A stretch of DNA of 5,772 bases from Gammaproteobacteria bacterium (lineage in GTDB: Bacteria; Pseudomonadota; Gammaproteobacteria; UBA6429; Thiohalophilaceae), in the NCBI GenBank assembly GCA_029882235.1, contig JAOULB010000157.1, positions 1 to 5,772 of the forward strand. The letters run 5' to 3'. This document shows, in pieces, positions 1 through 4,444 of this stretch. Below the pieces are notes generated by a model, which was not told the origin of the DNA, did no database searches, and worked only from the letters and a program-made list of their open reading frames with translations. Each line of letters starts with the position of its first letter. Positions within the stretch are counted from its first letter, which is position 1. A program made the translations under genes and the position numbers.

Positions 1-201
1 TTCTAGCGAAACCGAGTGAACTGAAGAAGCGGTAATATCTGCTCCAACTATAAAGCCAATATTCGCAGCTTTATCATAACTGGAATTTTCAACCTCAAAG
101 AGTCCACCCTTGATGCCGTAATAGGCACCAGCAGCATTTGCCGTGAAGTTTATGGCGCTCAGGACTACAGCTAGAGACAATATTTTGACTATTCGTAACA
201 T
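1..201 (-). CDS. Outer-membrane beta-barrel protein, OmpA-like/OMP_b-brl type (3' part outside window)
   Basis: The first 67 codons are present and the rest lies beyond the left edge. The ATG at 201-199 is preceded by an AGAGGG ribosome binding site about six bases upstream, which decides the start. Residues 1-23 are a clear Sec signal peptide: a basic start (MLRIVK), a hydrophobic core and a T-A-N-A cleavage end. The mature part begins AGAYYGIKGGLFEVE, then an acidic/Ser turn and NIGFIVGAD. This alternation of aromatic and glycine residues matches the first two strands of small 8-stranded porin-like proteins (OmpW/OmpA-like, PF13505 style). Such proteins sit in the outer membrane; the substrate or role cannot be told from this fragment. 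It is the last minus-strand gene after the GlcF-like gene and a small exported ORF. Family assignment rests on fold-level appearance only. Confidence 0.75.
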   Translation of the reverse strand, partial: MLRIVKILSLAVVLSAINFTANAAGAYYGIKGGLFEVENSSYDKAANIGFIVGADITASSVHSVSLE

Positions 202-286
202 GCGCTACCCTCTTTAACCTGTTTCAGTAATAAGGAGCAAGGAGCGTGCCAGAATGGCGCAGGAGAATTGGATAAGAACTATCTGA

Positions 287-478
287 CTAGAGCTTTTGTT
301 TATTATTTGCTTTTGCAATTAGTGGATAGTGGGTAGAGCTTGTATTTGAGTTTAGTTGCTTGGAAAGATTATTCTGGTTTGTGTAGTTATGATTTTGATC
401 GGCATCTGAGAATCCCGCAAAAAATATAAATATAAAAAGGACAATATAAAGTAGAGACTCTTTAATGTGTGCGATCAT
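287..478 (-). CDS. Small exported protein of unknown function, 63 aa
   Basis: I do not recognise this gene. The start at 478 is chosen over an in-frame ATG 16 codons upstream because it has an AAGGGA ribosome binding site seven bases before it. The N-terminus (MIAHIKESLL) is followed by a strongly hydrophobic run of I, L, F and V to about residue 20, then AGFSDA, so a signal peptide cleaved near residue 26 or a single membrane anchor is likely. There is no lipobox cysteine. The remaining 37 or so residues are polar and rich in Asn, Gln, Ser, Thr and Lys, with no cysteine and no recognisable domain, as in disordered periplasmic tails. It lies 69 bp after the GlcF-like gene and 85 bp before the beta-barrel gene on the same strand, so cotranscription is possible. 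It could still be a chance ORF in AT-rich DNA. Confidence 0.45.
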   Translation of the reverse strand: MIAHIKESLLYIVLFIFIFFAGFSDADQNHNYTNQNNLSKQLNSNTSSTHYPLIAKANNKQKL

Positions 479-547
479 TTTACATCCCTTATGGTTGTCT
501 ATTAAGCATAGACAAAAGCAATTCATATGCCAAAAAATATTTGTAAT

Positions 548-1789
548 TCAATCCATAGCTAATGAAGCAAGTAGCGCAACTGGATGTTTTACTATAGCGG
601 ACGGATTTAAGCCTTCTTTAATATGTAACGCACAGCCAATGTTTGTGGTTGTGACAATATTGGCATTGGTTGACATAATTTCTGTTGTTGTTTTACAACG
701 AATTTGGCGGGCTAGATTATTCTCGGAAACCATGTAGGTTCCTGCCGCCCCACAGCAATATGGAGTTTTAAGATATCGAGCTTTTATCTCGGGAATATGG
801 CTAAGTAAGGAGTAGCTACTCTCCTTATTAGAGGCGCTACATGGGGTGTGTATGATGACGGGTTCTGATAGGGGTTTTATATTAAGCGTCGTTAAATCCT
901 GACGGCTAAGAAATTCAGTAATCTCAATAAGTTGTTCGGAAAACTTTTTTGCCAGTAATTCAGATTTTTTATCTTCGAAGTTTACTTTGGAGAATGTCGA
1001 TAACTGTACGCCGCATCCCGTGGCAACATAAACAATCTCCGCGACATCAAGTCGGTCAAATGTTTGAATATTTTGTTGGGCAAGTTCAAGTGCCCGCTGT
1101 TTTTCCCCCTGGTGCAAGTGCAGGGCACCACAACAGGTCTGTTGTTTTGGTACAACAACATCGAAGCCAAGTTTATTGAGGATAGTGATGCTGCTTTTAA
1201 CCGTTTCCTGGTCAAACATTGAGTTAATACATCCTGTAAATAAACCCAGCCGACCTTTTGTATGTCTTGAGGATGACGGATATTCGTCATTTGGCGTAAA
1301 ACGAGGTGGTAATTTTGGCAGCAATCTTTCTAGATGATGTAGCCGGAGCAAATACAGTAAACCGGAATAACGACAGAATATCTGTAAACCGCTGTTTTGA
1401 TAAAAACGGAGCAGGGTATAGGCAACAAATTGCCAGTTTTTAGCGGTAAGGAGTTTGAGTCCGATATTTTGTAGAAGTTTTCTAACTAAGGTTTGGGGTC
1501 GAATTTGCTGAAGCTGGTAACGGCTTTGGTCGACCATAGCGCCATATTGCACATTGGCCGGGCATGCTCGCTCACAGGCCCTGCACAGCAGGCAGTGGTC
1601 AAGATGAGCAAGTAATGAAGAATTTACCCCAAGCTGTTCTGAAACAAGAGCCTGCATCAGGGCAATTCGCCCCCGTGGCGACTCATTTTCATTATGGCTA
1701 ATCGAATAGGTCGGACATACAGGCAAACATAAGCCGCATTTCACACACTGGTCTGCCTGTTGCAGAATAAATTCAGATGAAGTTAGCAA
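548..1789 (-). CDS. glcF: GlcF-like (Fe-S)-binding oxidoreductase subunit (glycolate oxidase iron-sulfur subunit family)
   Basis: The 413-residue product is close in length to E. coli GlcF (about 407). It has two N-terminal 4Fe-4S ferredoxin motifs, CxxCxxCxxxCP, at C15/18/21/25 and C66/69/72/76, joined by the typical SPRGRI segment at 37-42. Two CCG domains follow: C187, C219-C220-G and C259, then C317, C345-C346-G and C386, the last in TTNIGCALH, which parallels the TANIGC segment of GlcF. In the family this subunit passes electrons from the FAD subunits GlcD/GlcE, which oxidise glycolate (or another 2-hydroxyacid) at the inner membrane, to the quinone pool. No glcD or glcE is next to it here, so the substrate is uncertain and a paralogue (LutA or D-lactate type) remains possible. 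The start is TTG: an in-frame TAA lies six codons upstream and no ATG or GTG intervenes. The Shine-Dalgarno sequence is poor. Confidence 0.85.
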   Translation of the reverse strand: MLTSSEFILQQADQCVKCGLCLPVCPTYSISHNENESPRGRIALMQALVSEQLGVNSSLLAHLDHCLLCRACERACPANVQYGAMVDQSRYQLQQIRPQTLVRKLLQNIGLKLLTAKNWQFVAYTLLRFYQNSGLQIFCRYSGLLYLLRLHHLERLLPKLPPRFTPNDEYPSSSRHTKGRLGLFTGCINSMFDQETVKSSITILNKLGFDVVVPKQQTCCGALHLHQGEKQRALELAQQNIQTFDRLDVAEIVYVATGCGVQLSTFSKVNFEDKKSELLAKKFSEQLIEITEFLSRQDLTTLNIKPLSEPVIIHTPCSASNKESSYSLLSHIPEIKARYLKTPYCCGAAGTYMVSENNLARQIRCKTTTEIMSTNANIVTTTNIGCALHIKEGLNPSAIVKHPVALLASLAMD

Positions 1790-1893
1790 TGAAGTTGATG
1801 CTGGTTAAATGTTTTTCTCGTGACAAGCACGCACTGCGCGCCGCACTCGGTTAAAATTGAAGCTAACAATACTATATATTTTCTGGAGAAGCA
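1790..1893. promoter_or_regulatory. Divergent intergenic region between GlcF-like gene and ferredoxin gene
   Basis: These 104 bp must hold the 5' signals of both divergent units. On the plus strand GGAG at 1885-1888 is a good ribosome binding site for the GTG at 1894. A TATATT at 1875-1880 looks like a -10 box but sits too close to the start and lacks a -35 box at correct spacing. The minus-strand leader contains a small GC-rich stem (about 1827-1841, six pairs with one G-U, three-base loop). I could not assign a convincing promoter on either strand. Confidence 0.4.
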
Positions 1894-2217
1894 GTGTCTT
1901 ATTATAAATACCATATGTTTTTCTGCACCAATCAACGCGATGAGGGTGAAGATTGCTGTGCGAATTTTAATGCCCGTGCCATGCGGGATTTTGCCAAGGC
2001 CAAAAGCAAGGAACTGGGTATTGCCGGCGCCGGTGGCGTGCGGGTCAATCTAGCAGGTTGTCTGGGGCGTTGTGCCGAAGGGCCGGTTGTTGTGGTCTAC
2101 CCTCAGGAAGTCTGGTACACCTATATAGATGAAGAAGATATCGAAGAAATCATGCAGGAGCACCTGTTGCATGACCGGACGGTCGAACGTTTATTGTTGC
2201 CAGTAAAGGCTGGATGA
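1894..2217 (+). CDS. Thioredoxin-fold [2Fe-2S] ferredoxin, 107 aa
   Basis: The protein begins MSYYKYHMFFC and shows the cysteine pattern of the Aquifex-type, thioredoxin-like [2Fe-2S] ferredoxins: C11, C21/C22, then C56 and C60 in the block GCLGRCAEGP, followed by a V-V-V-V strand and YPQEVWY. These are small cytosolic electron carriers, also related to the NuoE-like fold; the partner is not known for this group. The GTG start at 1894 is chosen because GGAG lies five bases upstream, whereas the internal ATG at codon 8 has no ribosome binding site and would place the first cysteine almost at the N-terminus. The stop is one base before the ATG of the following hydrolase gene, so the two are translationally coupled. 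Two adjacent cysteines (C21, C22) leave open which one binds the cluster. Confidence 0.88.
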   Translation: MSYYKYHMFFCTNQRDEGEDCCANFNARAMRDFAKAKSKELGIAGAGGVRVNLAGCLGRCAEGPVVVVYPQEVWYTYIDEEDIEEIMQEHLLHDRTVERLLLPVKAG

Positions 2218-2218
2218 G

Positions 2219-2854
2219 ATGAGTCTGCCGGCAAGTGATGAAAAGCTTCTCATCACCGGTCCTGCCGGCCAGTTGGAGCTACTTTGTACCATGCCGGCGA
2301 CGATTGCCAGCCATCAAGCGGTTGTCATTATCTGTCATCCACACCCTTTATATGGTGGGAGCATGACAAATAAAGTGGTCCATATGCTGGCAAAGGGAGC
2401 CAATGAGCTTGGCCTGGTCAATGTTCGCTTTAATTTTCGTGGAGTTGCGGGATCTGAAGGCCAATTTGATGATGCCCGTGGTGAAAGCGAGGATTTGCTC
2501 GCTGTGGTGGACTGGGTTCGCAATCAGTTCCCTGATTCGCCGATCTGGTTGGCCGGCTTCTCTTTTGGTGCCTATATTGCCATTAAGAACTATTCCCTGG
2601 CTGGGGCAGAACGGTTGCTGATGGTCGCGCCGCCTGCAACGCTCTATGACCTTTCCGAGATTCGTAGCATCGATGTCCCTTGCTGGATTCTGCAGGGCGG
2701 TCAGGACGAGGTCATTGATCCAGATGTGGTCAGAGACTGGATTACAGGCCTTTCACCCGCGCCAAATCTCCAGTGGATAGAGTCAGCCGGGCATTTTTTT
2801 CATGGCCAGTTGAGTGTCGTTCGCGATTTTATCACTAGCGCATGGCAAAATTGA
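2219..2854 (+). CDS. COG2945-type alpha/beta hydrolase, 211 aa
   Basis: A compact alpha/beta-hydrolase of the COG2945 (dienelactone-hydrolase-like) type. Visible landmarks in order are HPHPLYGGSM (residues 40-49), RFNFRGVAGSEGQFD (70-84), the nucleophile elbow GFSFGA with Ser115, then Asp163 in GGQDEVID and His192 in SAGHFFHG. Ser115, Asp163 and His192 form the expected catalytic triad. There is no signal peptide, so a cytosolic enzyme is expected; substrates of this family are mostly undefined esters or thioesters. The ATG overlaps the end of the ferredoxin gene region (one-base gap), with AAGG about nine bases upstream, and the two genes form an operon. No convincing terminator follows directly; the next strong one is nearly 200 bp downstream and is preceded by a separate promoter. 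Confidence 0.9.
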   Translation: MSLPASDEKLLITGPAGQLELLCTMPATIASHQAVVIICHPHPLYGGSMTNKVVHMLAKGANELGLVNVRFNFRGVAGSEGQFDDARGESEDLLAVVDWVRNQFPDSPIWLAGFSFGAYIAIKNYSLAGAERLLMVAPPATLYDLSEIRSIDVPCWILQGGQDEVIDPDVVRDWITGLSPAPNLQWIESAGHFFHGQLSVVRDFITSAWQN

Positions 2855-2893
2855 CATAAACTCTAATAAAAACAATATATTAAGTAATTTCTA

Positions 2894-2909
2894 TACTTTT
2901 TCCAAAGTA
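2894..2909. repeat. Perfect short inverted repeat TACTTT-N4-AAAGTA
   Basis: TACTTT at 2894-2899 and AAAGTA at 2904-2909 are exact inverted copies around TTCC. There is no T-run after it on either strand, so it is not a normal intrinsic terminator. It lies 39 bp after the hydrolase stop and 35 bp before the -35 box at 2944, so it could be a weak 3' end hairpin or an operator. A chance occurrence in AT-rich DNA is possible. Confidence 0.35.
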
Positions 2910-2943
2910 CGCTAAACAAATTTAGATAAAGTTTAAGGAAGTG

Positions 2944-2972
2944 TTGACACACTCATTCTGGTTCAGTATATT
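2944..2972 (+). promoter_or_regulatory. Strong sigma70 promoter P1 (TTGACA-17-TATATT)
   Basis: The -35 box TTGACA (2944-2949) is a perfect consensus, the spacer is 17 bp and the -10 box TATATT (2967-2972) is a 5/6 match. A- and T-rich DNA directly upstream (about 2916-2940) may act as an UP element. Transcription would start near 2978-2980. What it drives is either the short RNA that ends at the terminator 3049-3083 or a long rplM leader. Confidence 0.75.
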
Positions 2973-2979
2973 AGCAAAT

Positions 2980-3083
2980 ACTTAATTACTGTATTTTATT
3001 TGCAGTCAGTTTTAAGACTCCTCCATCCTCCTTATGGTGGTTATATTTAAGCGCGGTTACCCCCTTTACCGCGCTTTTTTTTT
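2980..3083 (+). ncRNA. Candidate small RNA (~104 nt) or attenuated rplM leader
   Basis: The segment is bounded by promoter P1 and an intrinsic terminator, and contains no ORF with a ribosome binding site. Three consecutive stem-loops can be drawn. The first pairs AGTC 3004-3007 with GACT 3016-3019. The second pairs CC-x-CCAT (3020-3026, one mismatch) with ATGG-x-GG (3034-3040) and leaves CCTCCTT (3027-3033) in the loop. The third is the terminator. A second pyrimidine run, CTCCTCC, lies at 3018-3024. CCUCC in a loop is complementary to Shine-Dalgarno sequences and is a common seed of trans-acting sRNAs. I do not recognise a known RNA family. The alternative is that this is the start of a longer rplM leader with a transcription attenuator; a separate rplM promoter at 3149-3177 makes a stand-alone RNA somewhat more likely. 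Confidence 0.5.
3049..3083 (+). terminator. Strong intrinsic terminator upstream of rplM
   Basis: AAGCGCGGT (3049-3057) pairs with ACCGCGCTT (3068-3076) around a 10-base loop, and T3075-T3083 gives an unbroken run of nine T. This is a textbook Rho-independent terminator on the plus strand. It stands 107 bp after the P1 -35 box start and 141 bp before the rplM ATG, and may also stop readthrough from the ferredoxin-hydrolase operon. Confidence 0.9.
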
Positions 3084-3148
3084 GCCTGTCGGTTTTGGTG
3101 CCTCTGAGCCCGGATGGGCAAAAAAGCCCCGTTATATCTAAATATCGC

Positions 3149-3177
3149 TTGTATCTTGTATCTGATTTTATTAATAT
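3149..3177 (+). promoter_or_regulatory. Probable rplM promoter P2 (TTGTAT-17-TAATAT)
   Basis: TTGTAT (3149-3154) and TAATAT (3172-3177) are separated by 17 bp. Each matches the sigma70 boxes at four of six positions, in the case of the -10 including the first TA and the last T. Transcription would start near 3184 and give a leader of about 40 nt before the rplM ATG. It lies after the terminator, so it would free rplM-rpsI from P1. Confidence 0.55.
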
Positions 3178-3223
3178 TCCGCCTCTTTTTTGCAACAGAA
3201 TGCGAACGCAGGATACGAAAGAC

Positions 3224-3652
3224 ATGAAAACCTTCAGTGCCAAGCCAGAAACAGTCAAGCGCGACTGGTATGTAGTTGATGCCTCAAACAAGGTGCTGGG
3301 TCGTCTGGCGACCGAAATTGCTAGCCGCCTGCGTGGAAAGCATAAAGCGGAATATACGCCACACGTGGATACGGGTGACTATATTGTCGTTATCAATGCC
3401 GACAAGGTCGCGGTAACTGGGAATAAAGAAACCGACAAAATGTATCATCACCACACAGGTTATCCTGGTGGGCTGAAGAGTATCTCCTTGCAAAAGCTGC
3501 GTGCCAAGGCACCGCAGGACATTATCGAAAATGCTGTGCGTGGTATGCTGCCCAAGAATCCACTGGGTCGCGCCATGTTCCGTAAGCTGAAGGTTTATGC
3601 TGGTCCTGAACACAACCATACGGCCCAGCAGCCCAAGCCATTGGAAATTTAA
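3224..3652 (+). CDS. rplM: 50S ribosomal protein L13
   Basis: The 142-residue product has the same length as E. coli L13 and follows it almost throughout: MKTFSAKPETVKRDWYVVDA at the start, then LGRLATEIASRLRGKHKAEY, TPHVDTGDYIVVINADKVAV, the central YHHHTGYPGG, GMLPKNPLGRAMFRKLKVY and an end in AQQPKPLEI. L13 binds 23S rRNA early in 50S assembly. The open frame extends upstream to 3095, but the start at 3224 is chosen by the conserved N-terminus and an AGGA about ten bases before it. The gene is followed after 27 bp by rpsI, the usual operon partner. In E. coli L13 represses its own operon through the mRNA leader; whether the short leader here does so is not visible. Confidence 0.98.
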   Translation: MKTFSAKPETVKRDWYVVDASNKVLGRLATEIASRLRGKHKAEYTPHVDTGDYIVVINADKVAVTGNKETDKMYHHHTGYPGGLKSISLQKLRAKAPQDIIENAVRGMLPKNPLGRAMFRKLKVYAGPEHNHTAQQPKPLEI

Positions 3653-3679
3653 TCAAACTTAAGTCAGGAATTCATAACC

Positions 3680-4072
3680 ATGGCAACAGAACAGTTTTAT
3701 AGCACCGGACGTCGTAAAAATTCGAGCGCCCGTGTTTATTTGGCCGCCGGTAAAGGTGACATTATCGTCAACAATCTTCCGCTGGATCAATATTTTGGTC
3801 GTGAAACAGCGCGTATGGTTGTGCGTCAGCCTCTACAGCTCACAGATGCGGAAAACAAATTTGACATCAAAGTCTTCGTCGCTGGCGGCGGTAATACTGG
3901 ACAGGCGGGTGCTATTCGCCACGGTATCACTCGTGCGCTGATTGAGTATGATGAAACCCTGCGTTCACCATTACGTCGTGCCGGTTATGTCACTCGTGAT
4001 GCGCGTGAAGTTGAACGTAAGAAGATTGGCCTGCATAAAGCACGCAAGCGTCCTCAATACTCGAAACGCTAA
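3680..4072 (+). CDS. rpsI: 30S ribosomal protein S9
   Basis: The 130-residue product is full length for bacterial S9. It opens with MATEQFYSTGRRKNSSARVY, carries the conserved GGGNTGQAGAIRHGITRAL block at 69-87 and ends in the basic tail KARKRPQYSKR, whose terminal SKR reaches the P-site tRNA in the ribosome. A Shine-Dalgarno AGGA sits about ten bases upstream of the ATG. The gene follows rplM by 27 bp in the classical operon. Downstream there is a hairpin with a poor T-run and then a tRNA-Gln gene, rather than the petABC or sspAB genes often seen after rpsI in gammaproteobacteria. Confidence 0.98.
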   Translation: MATEQFYSTGRRKNSSARVYLAAGKGDIIVNNLPLDQYFGRETARMVVRQPLQLTDAENKFDIKVFVAGGGNTGQAGAIRHGITRALIEYDETLRSPLRRAGYVTRDAREVERKKIGLHKARKRPQYSKR

Positions 4073-4081
4073 TTGCGGTTC

Positions 4082-4115
4082 AAACCTGGTCTTTGTCCTC
4101 GAACCAGGTTTCTCA
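4082..4115 (+). terminator. Leaky terminator-like hairpin after rpsI
   Basis: AAACCTGGT (4082-4090) and ACCAGGTTT (4103-4111) form a perfect nine-pair stem around a 12-base loop, nine bases after the rpsI stop. The tail after the stem is only CTCAAAG, so termination should be inefficient. It may serve as an mRNA 3' end stabiliser or processing site between rpsI and the tRNA gene. Confidence 0.6.
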
Positions 4116-4124
4116 AAGATAATT

Positions 4125-4198
4125 TGGGGAATCGTCTAACGGCAGGACAACGGACTCTGACTCCGTCAATCAAGGTTCGAATCCTTGTTCCCCAGCCA
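4125..4198 (+). tRNA. tRNA-Gln (anticodon CUG)
   Basis: A complete 74-nt cloverleaf with encoded CCA. The acceptor TGGGGAA (4125-4131) pairs with TTCCCCA (4188-4194), followed by discriminator G4195 and CCA at 4196-4198. The anticodon stem is ACGGA/TCCGT (4150-4154 and 4162-4166), enclosing loop CTCTGAC with anticodon CTG at 4157-4159, which reads CAG. The T arm is AAGG-TTCGAAT-CCTT. The U1-A72 pair and G73 are typical of bacterial tRNA-Gln. No promoter with usable spacing fits in the 52 bp after rpsI: a GATAAT at 4118-4123 would start transcription inside the tRNA. Readthrough from rplM-rpsI is therefore the likely source. Confidence 0.97.
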
Positions 4199-4201
4199 AT
4201 A
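4180..4201 (+). repeat. Direct repeat copy 1: tRNA-Gln 3' end (possible att core)
   Basis: These 22 bases cover the 3' half of the T arm, the 3' acceptor strand, CCA and three bases beyond. They recur exactly at 4423-4444, 243 bp downstream in the same orientation. Identity stops sharply on both sides. The extent, at the 3' end of a tRNA gene, is what tyrosine recombinases leave as attL/attR core repeats. Confidence 0.85.
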
Positions 4202-4203
4202 GT

Positions 4204-4241
4204 CAAAGGGCTCATCTGAATAGATGAGCCCTTTGTTCTTT
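4204..4241 (+). terminator. Intrinsic terminator 1, after tRNA-Gln
   Basis: A perfect 14-bp stem: CAAAGGGCTCATCT (4204-4217) with AGATGAGCCCTTTG (4222-4235) around loop GAAT, followed by TTCTTT. It begins five bases after the tRNA CCA and should end the tRNA transcript. It is related in stem and loop to the terminator at 4445-4484. Confidence 0.9.
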
Positions 4242-4263
4242 AAGGAGGCAAGGATTTGAACTG

Positions 4264-4422
4264 GTTTGACAAAATCGCCGGGACTATTTTGTCAGGAACA
4301 AAATAGGATGAGCGAAGCTCACCTGAAAGGTGAACACCAGGGATGGTTGTGAATCAACGATTTTGGACAGCGGAGCTTGCGACGCTGGCCCCGTAGGGGA
4401 GAGGCACACTGATGTGCCGAAC
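4264..4422 (+). other. Non-coding hairpin array between the duplicated tRNA ends
   Basis: This stretch has no credible ORF but is packed with short perfect stems. They are GACAAAAT/ATTTTGTC (4268-4275, 4286-4293), CTATTTTGT/ACAAAATAG (4284-4292, 4298-4306, loop CAGGA), TGAGC/GCTCA (4309-4321, loop GAA), TCACCT/AGGTGA (4319-4333, loop GAA), ACCA/TGGT (4336-4347, loop GGGA), GTTG/CAAC (4346-4358), CAGCG/CGCTG (4368-4387), CCCC/GGGG (4389-4399, loop GTA) and GGCACA/TGTGCC (4403-4418, loop CTGA). Several overlap and so are alternatives. The first base after it starts the 22-bp tRNA repeat, then a strong terminator. It may be a structured RNA, or DNA hairpins of a mobile or repeat element. I recognise no named family. 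Confidence 0.6.
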
Positions 4423-4444
4423 AATCCTTGTTCCCCAGCCAATA
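4423..4444 (+). repeat. Direct repeat copy 2: displaced tRNA-Gln 3' end
   Basis: An exact copy of 4180-4201. The upstream parts of the tRNA (acceptor 5' strand, D arm, anticodon arm and 5' half of the T arm) are absent, so this is a partial tRNA, not a second gene. It is directly followed by a terminator related to the one after the intact tRNA, so the tRNA-end plus terminator unit appears duplicated. Confidence 0.85.

Larger units (their letters stand above)
4175..4261. repeat. Long imperfect inverted repeat mirroring the tRNA-Gln T-arm around terminator 1
   Basis: The tRNA segment 4175-4187 (GTTCGAATCCTTG) recurs inverted at 4249-4261 with 12 of 13 bases matching. Between them the 14-bp terminator arms 4204-4217 and 4222-4235 share nearly the same centre, about 4219. 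The arms are separated by unequal spacers (16 and 13 nt) that match poorly. It may be part of a cruciform-forming site or a rearranged tRNA end. Confidence 0.6.

Noticed and set aside
244..260. Imperfect hairpin between the small exported gene and the beta-barrel gene as terminator
   Set aside because: A six-pair stem (one G-T) with a three-base loop exists but no T-run follows on the minus strand; it may be chance.
465..737. Plus-strand ORF overlapping the end of the GlcF-like gene
   Set aside because: It is antisense to the conserved CCG domain and its translation lacks any recognisable domain.
3034..3141. 35-codon plus-strand ORF running through the terminator
   Set aside because: It has no ribosome binding site, begins inside a hairpin and reads through the terminator stem and T-run, giving a phenylalanine run; it is not plausible as a protein.
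3095..3223. 43-codon N-terminal extension of rplM from an upstream ATG
   Set aside because: The extension has no similarity to L13, overlaps the predicted P2 promoter and lacks a ribosome binding site; the start at 3224 reproduces the conserved MKTF N-terminus.
2986..3291. Minus-strand ORF of 101 codons opposite the rplM leader
   Set aside because: It covers the terminator, promoter P2 and the rplM start in antisense, has no family resemblance and no good ribosome binding site.
4266..4294. TTGACA at 4266-4271 as a promoter for the hairpin array
   Set aside because: No acceptable -10 box lies 16-18 bp downstream; the bases belong to the GACAAAAT stem. Transcription of the array would need another start.
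4423..4444. Second tRNA-Gln gene
   Set aside because: Only the 3' 22 bases are present; no upstream acceptor strand, D arm or anticodon arm can be formed from 4370-4422.
4264..4444. CRISPR array or intron interrupting a tRNA
   Set aside because: There is no regular repeat-spacer pattern, and the upstream tRNA is complete without the segment, so no splicing is needed.
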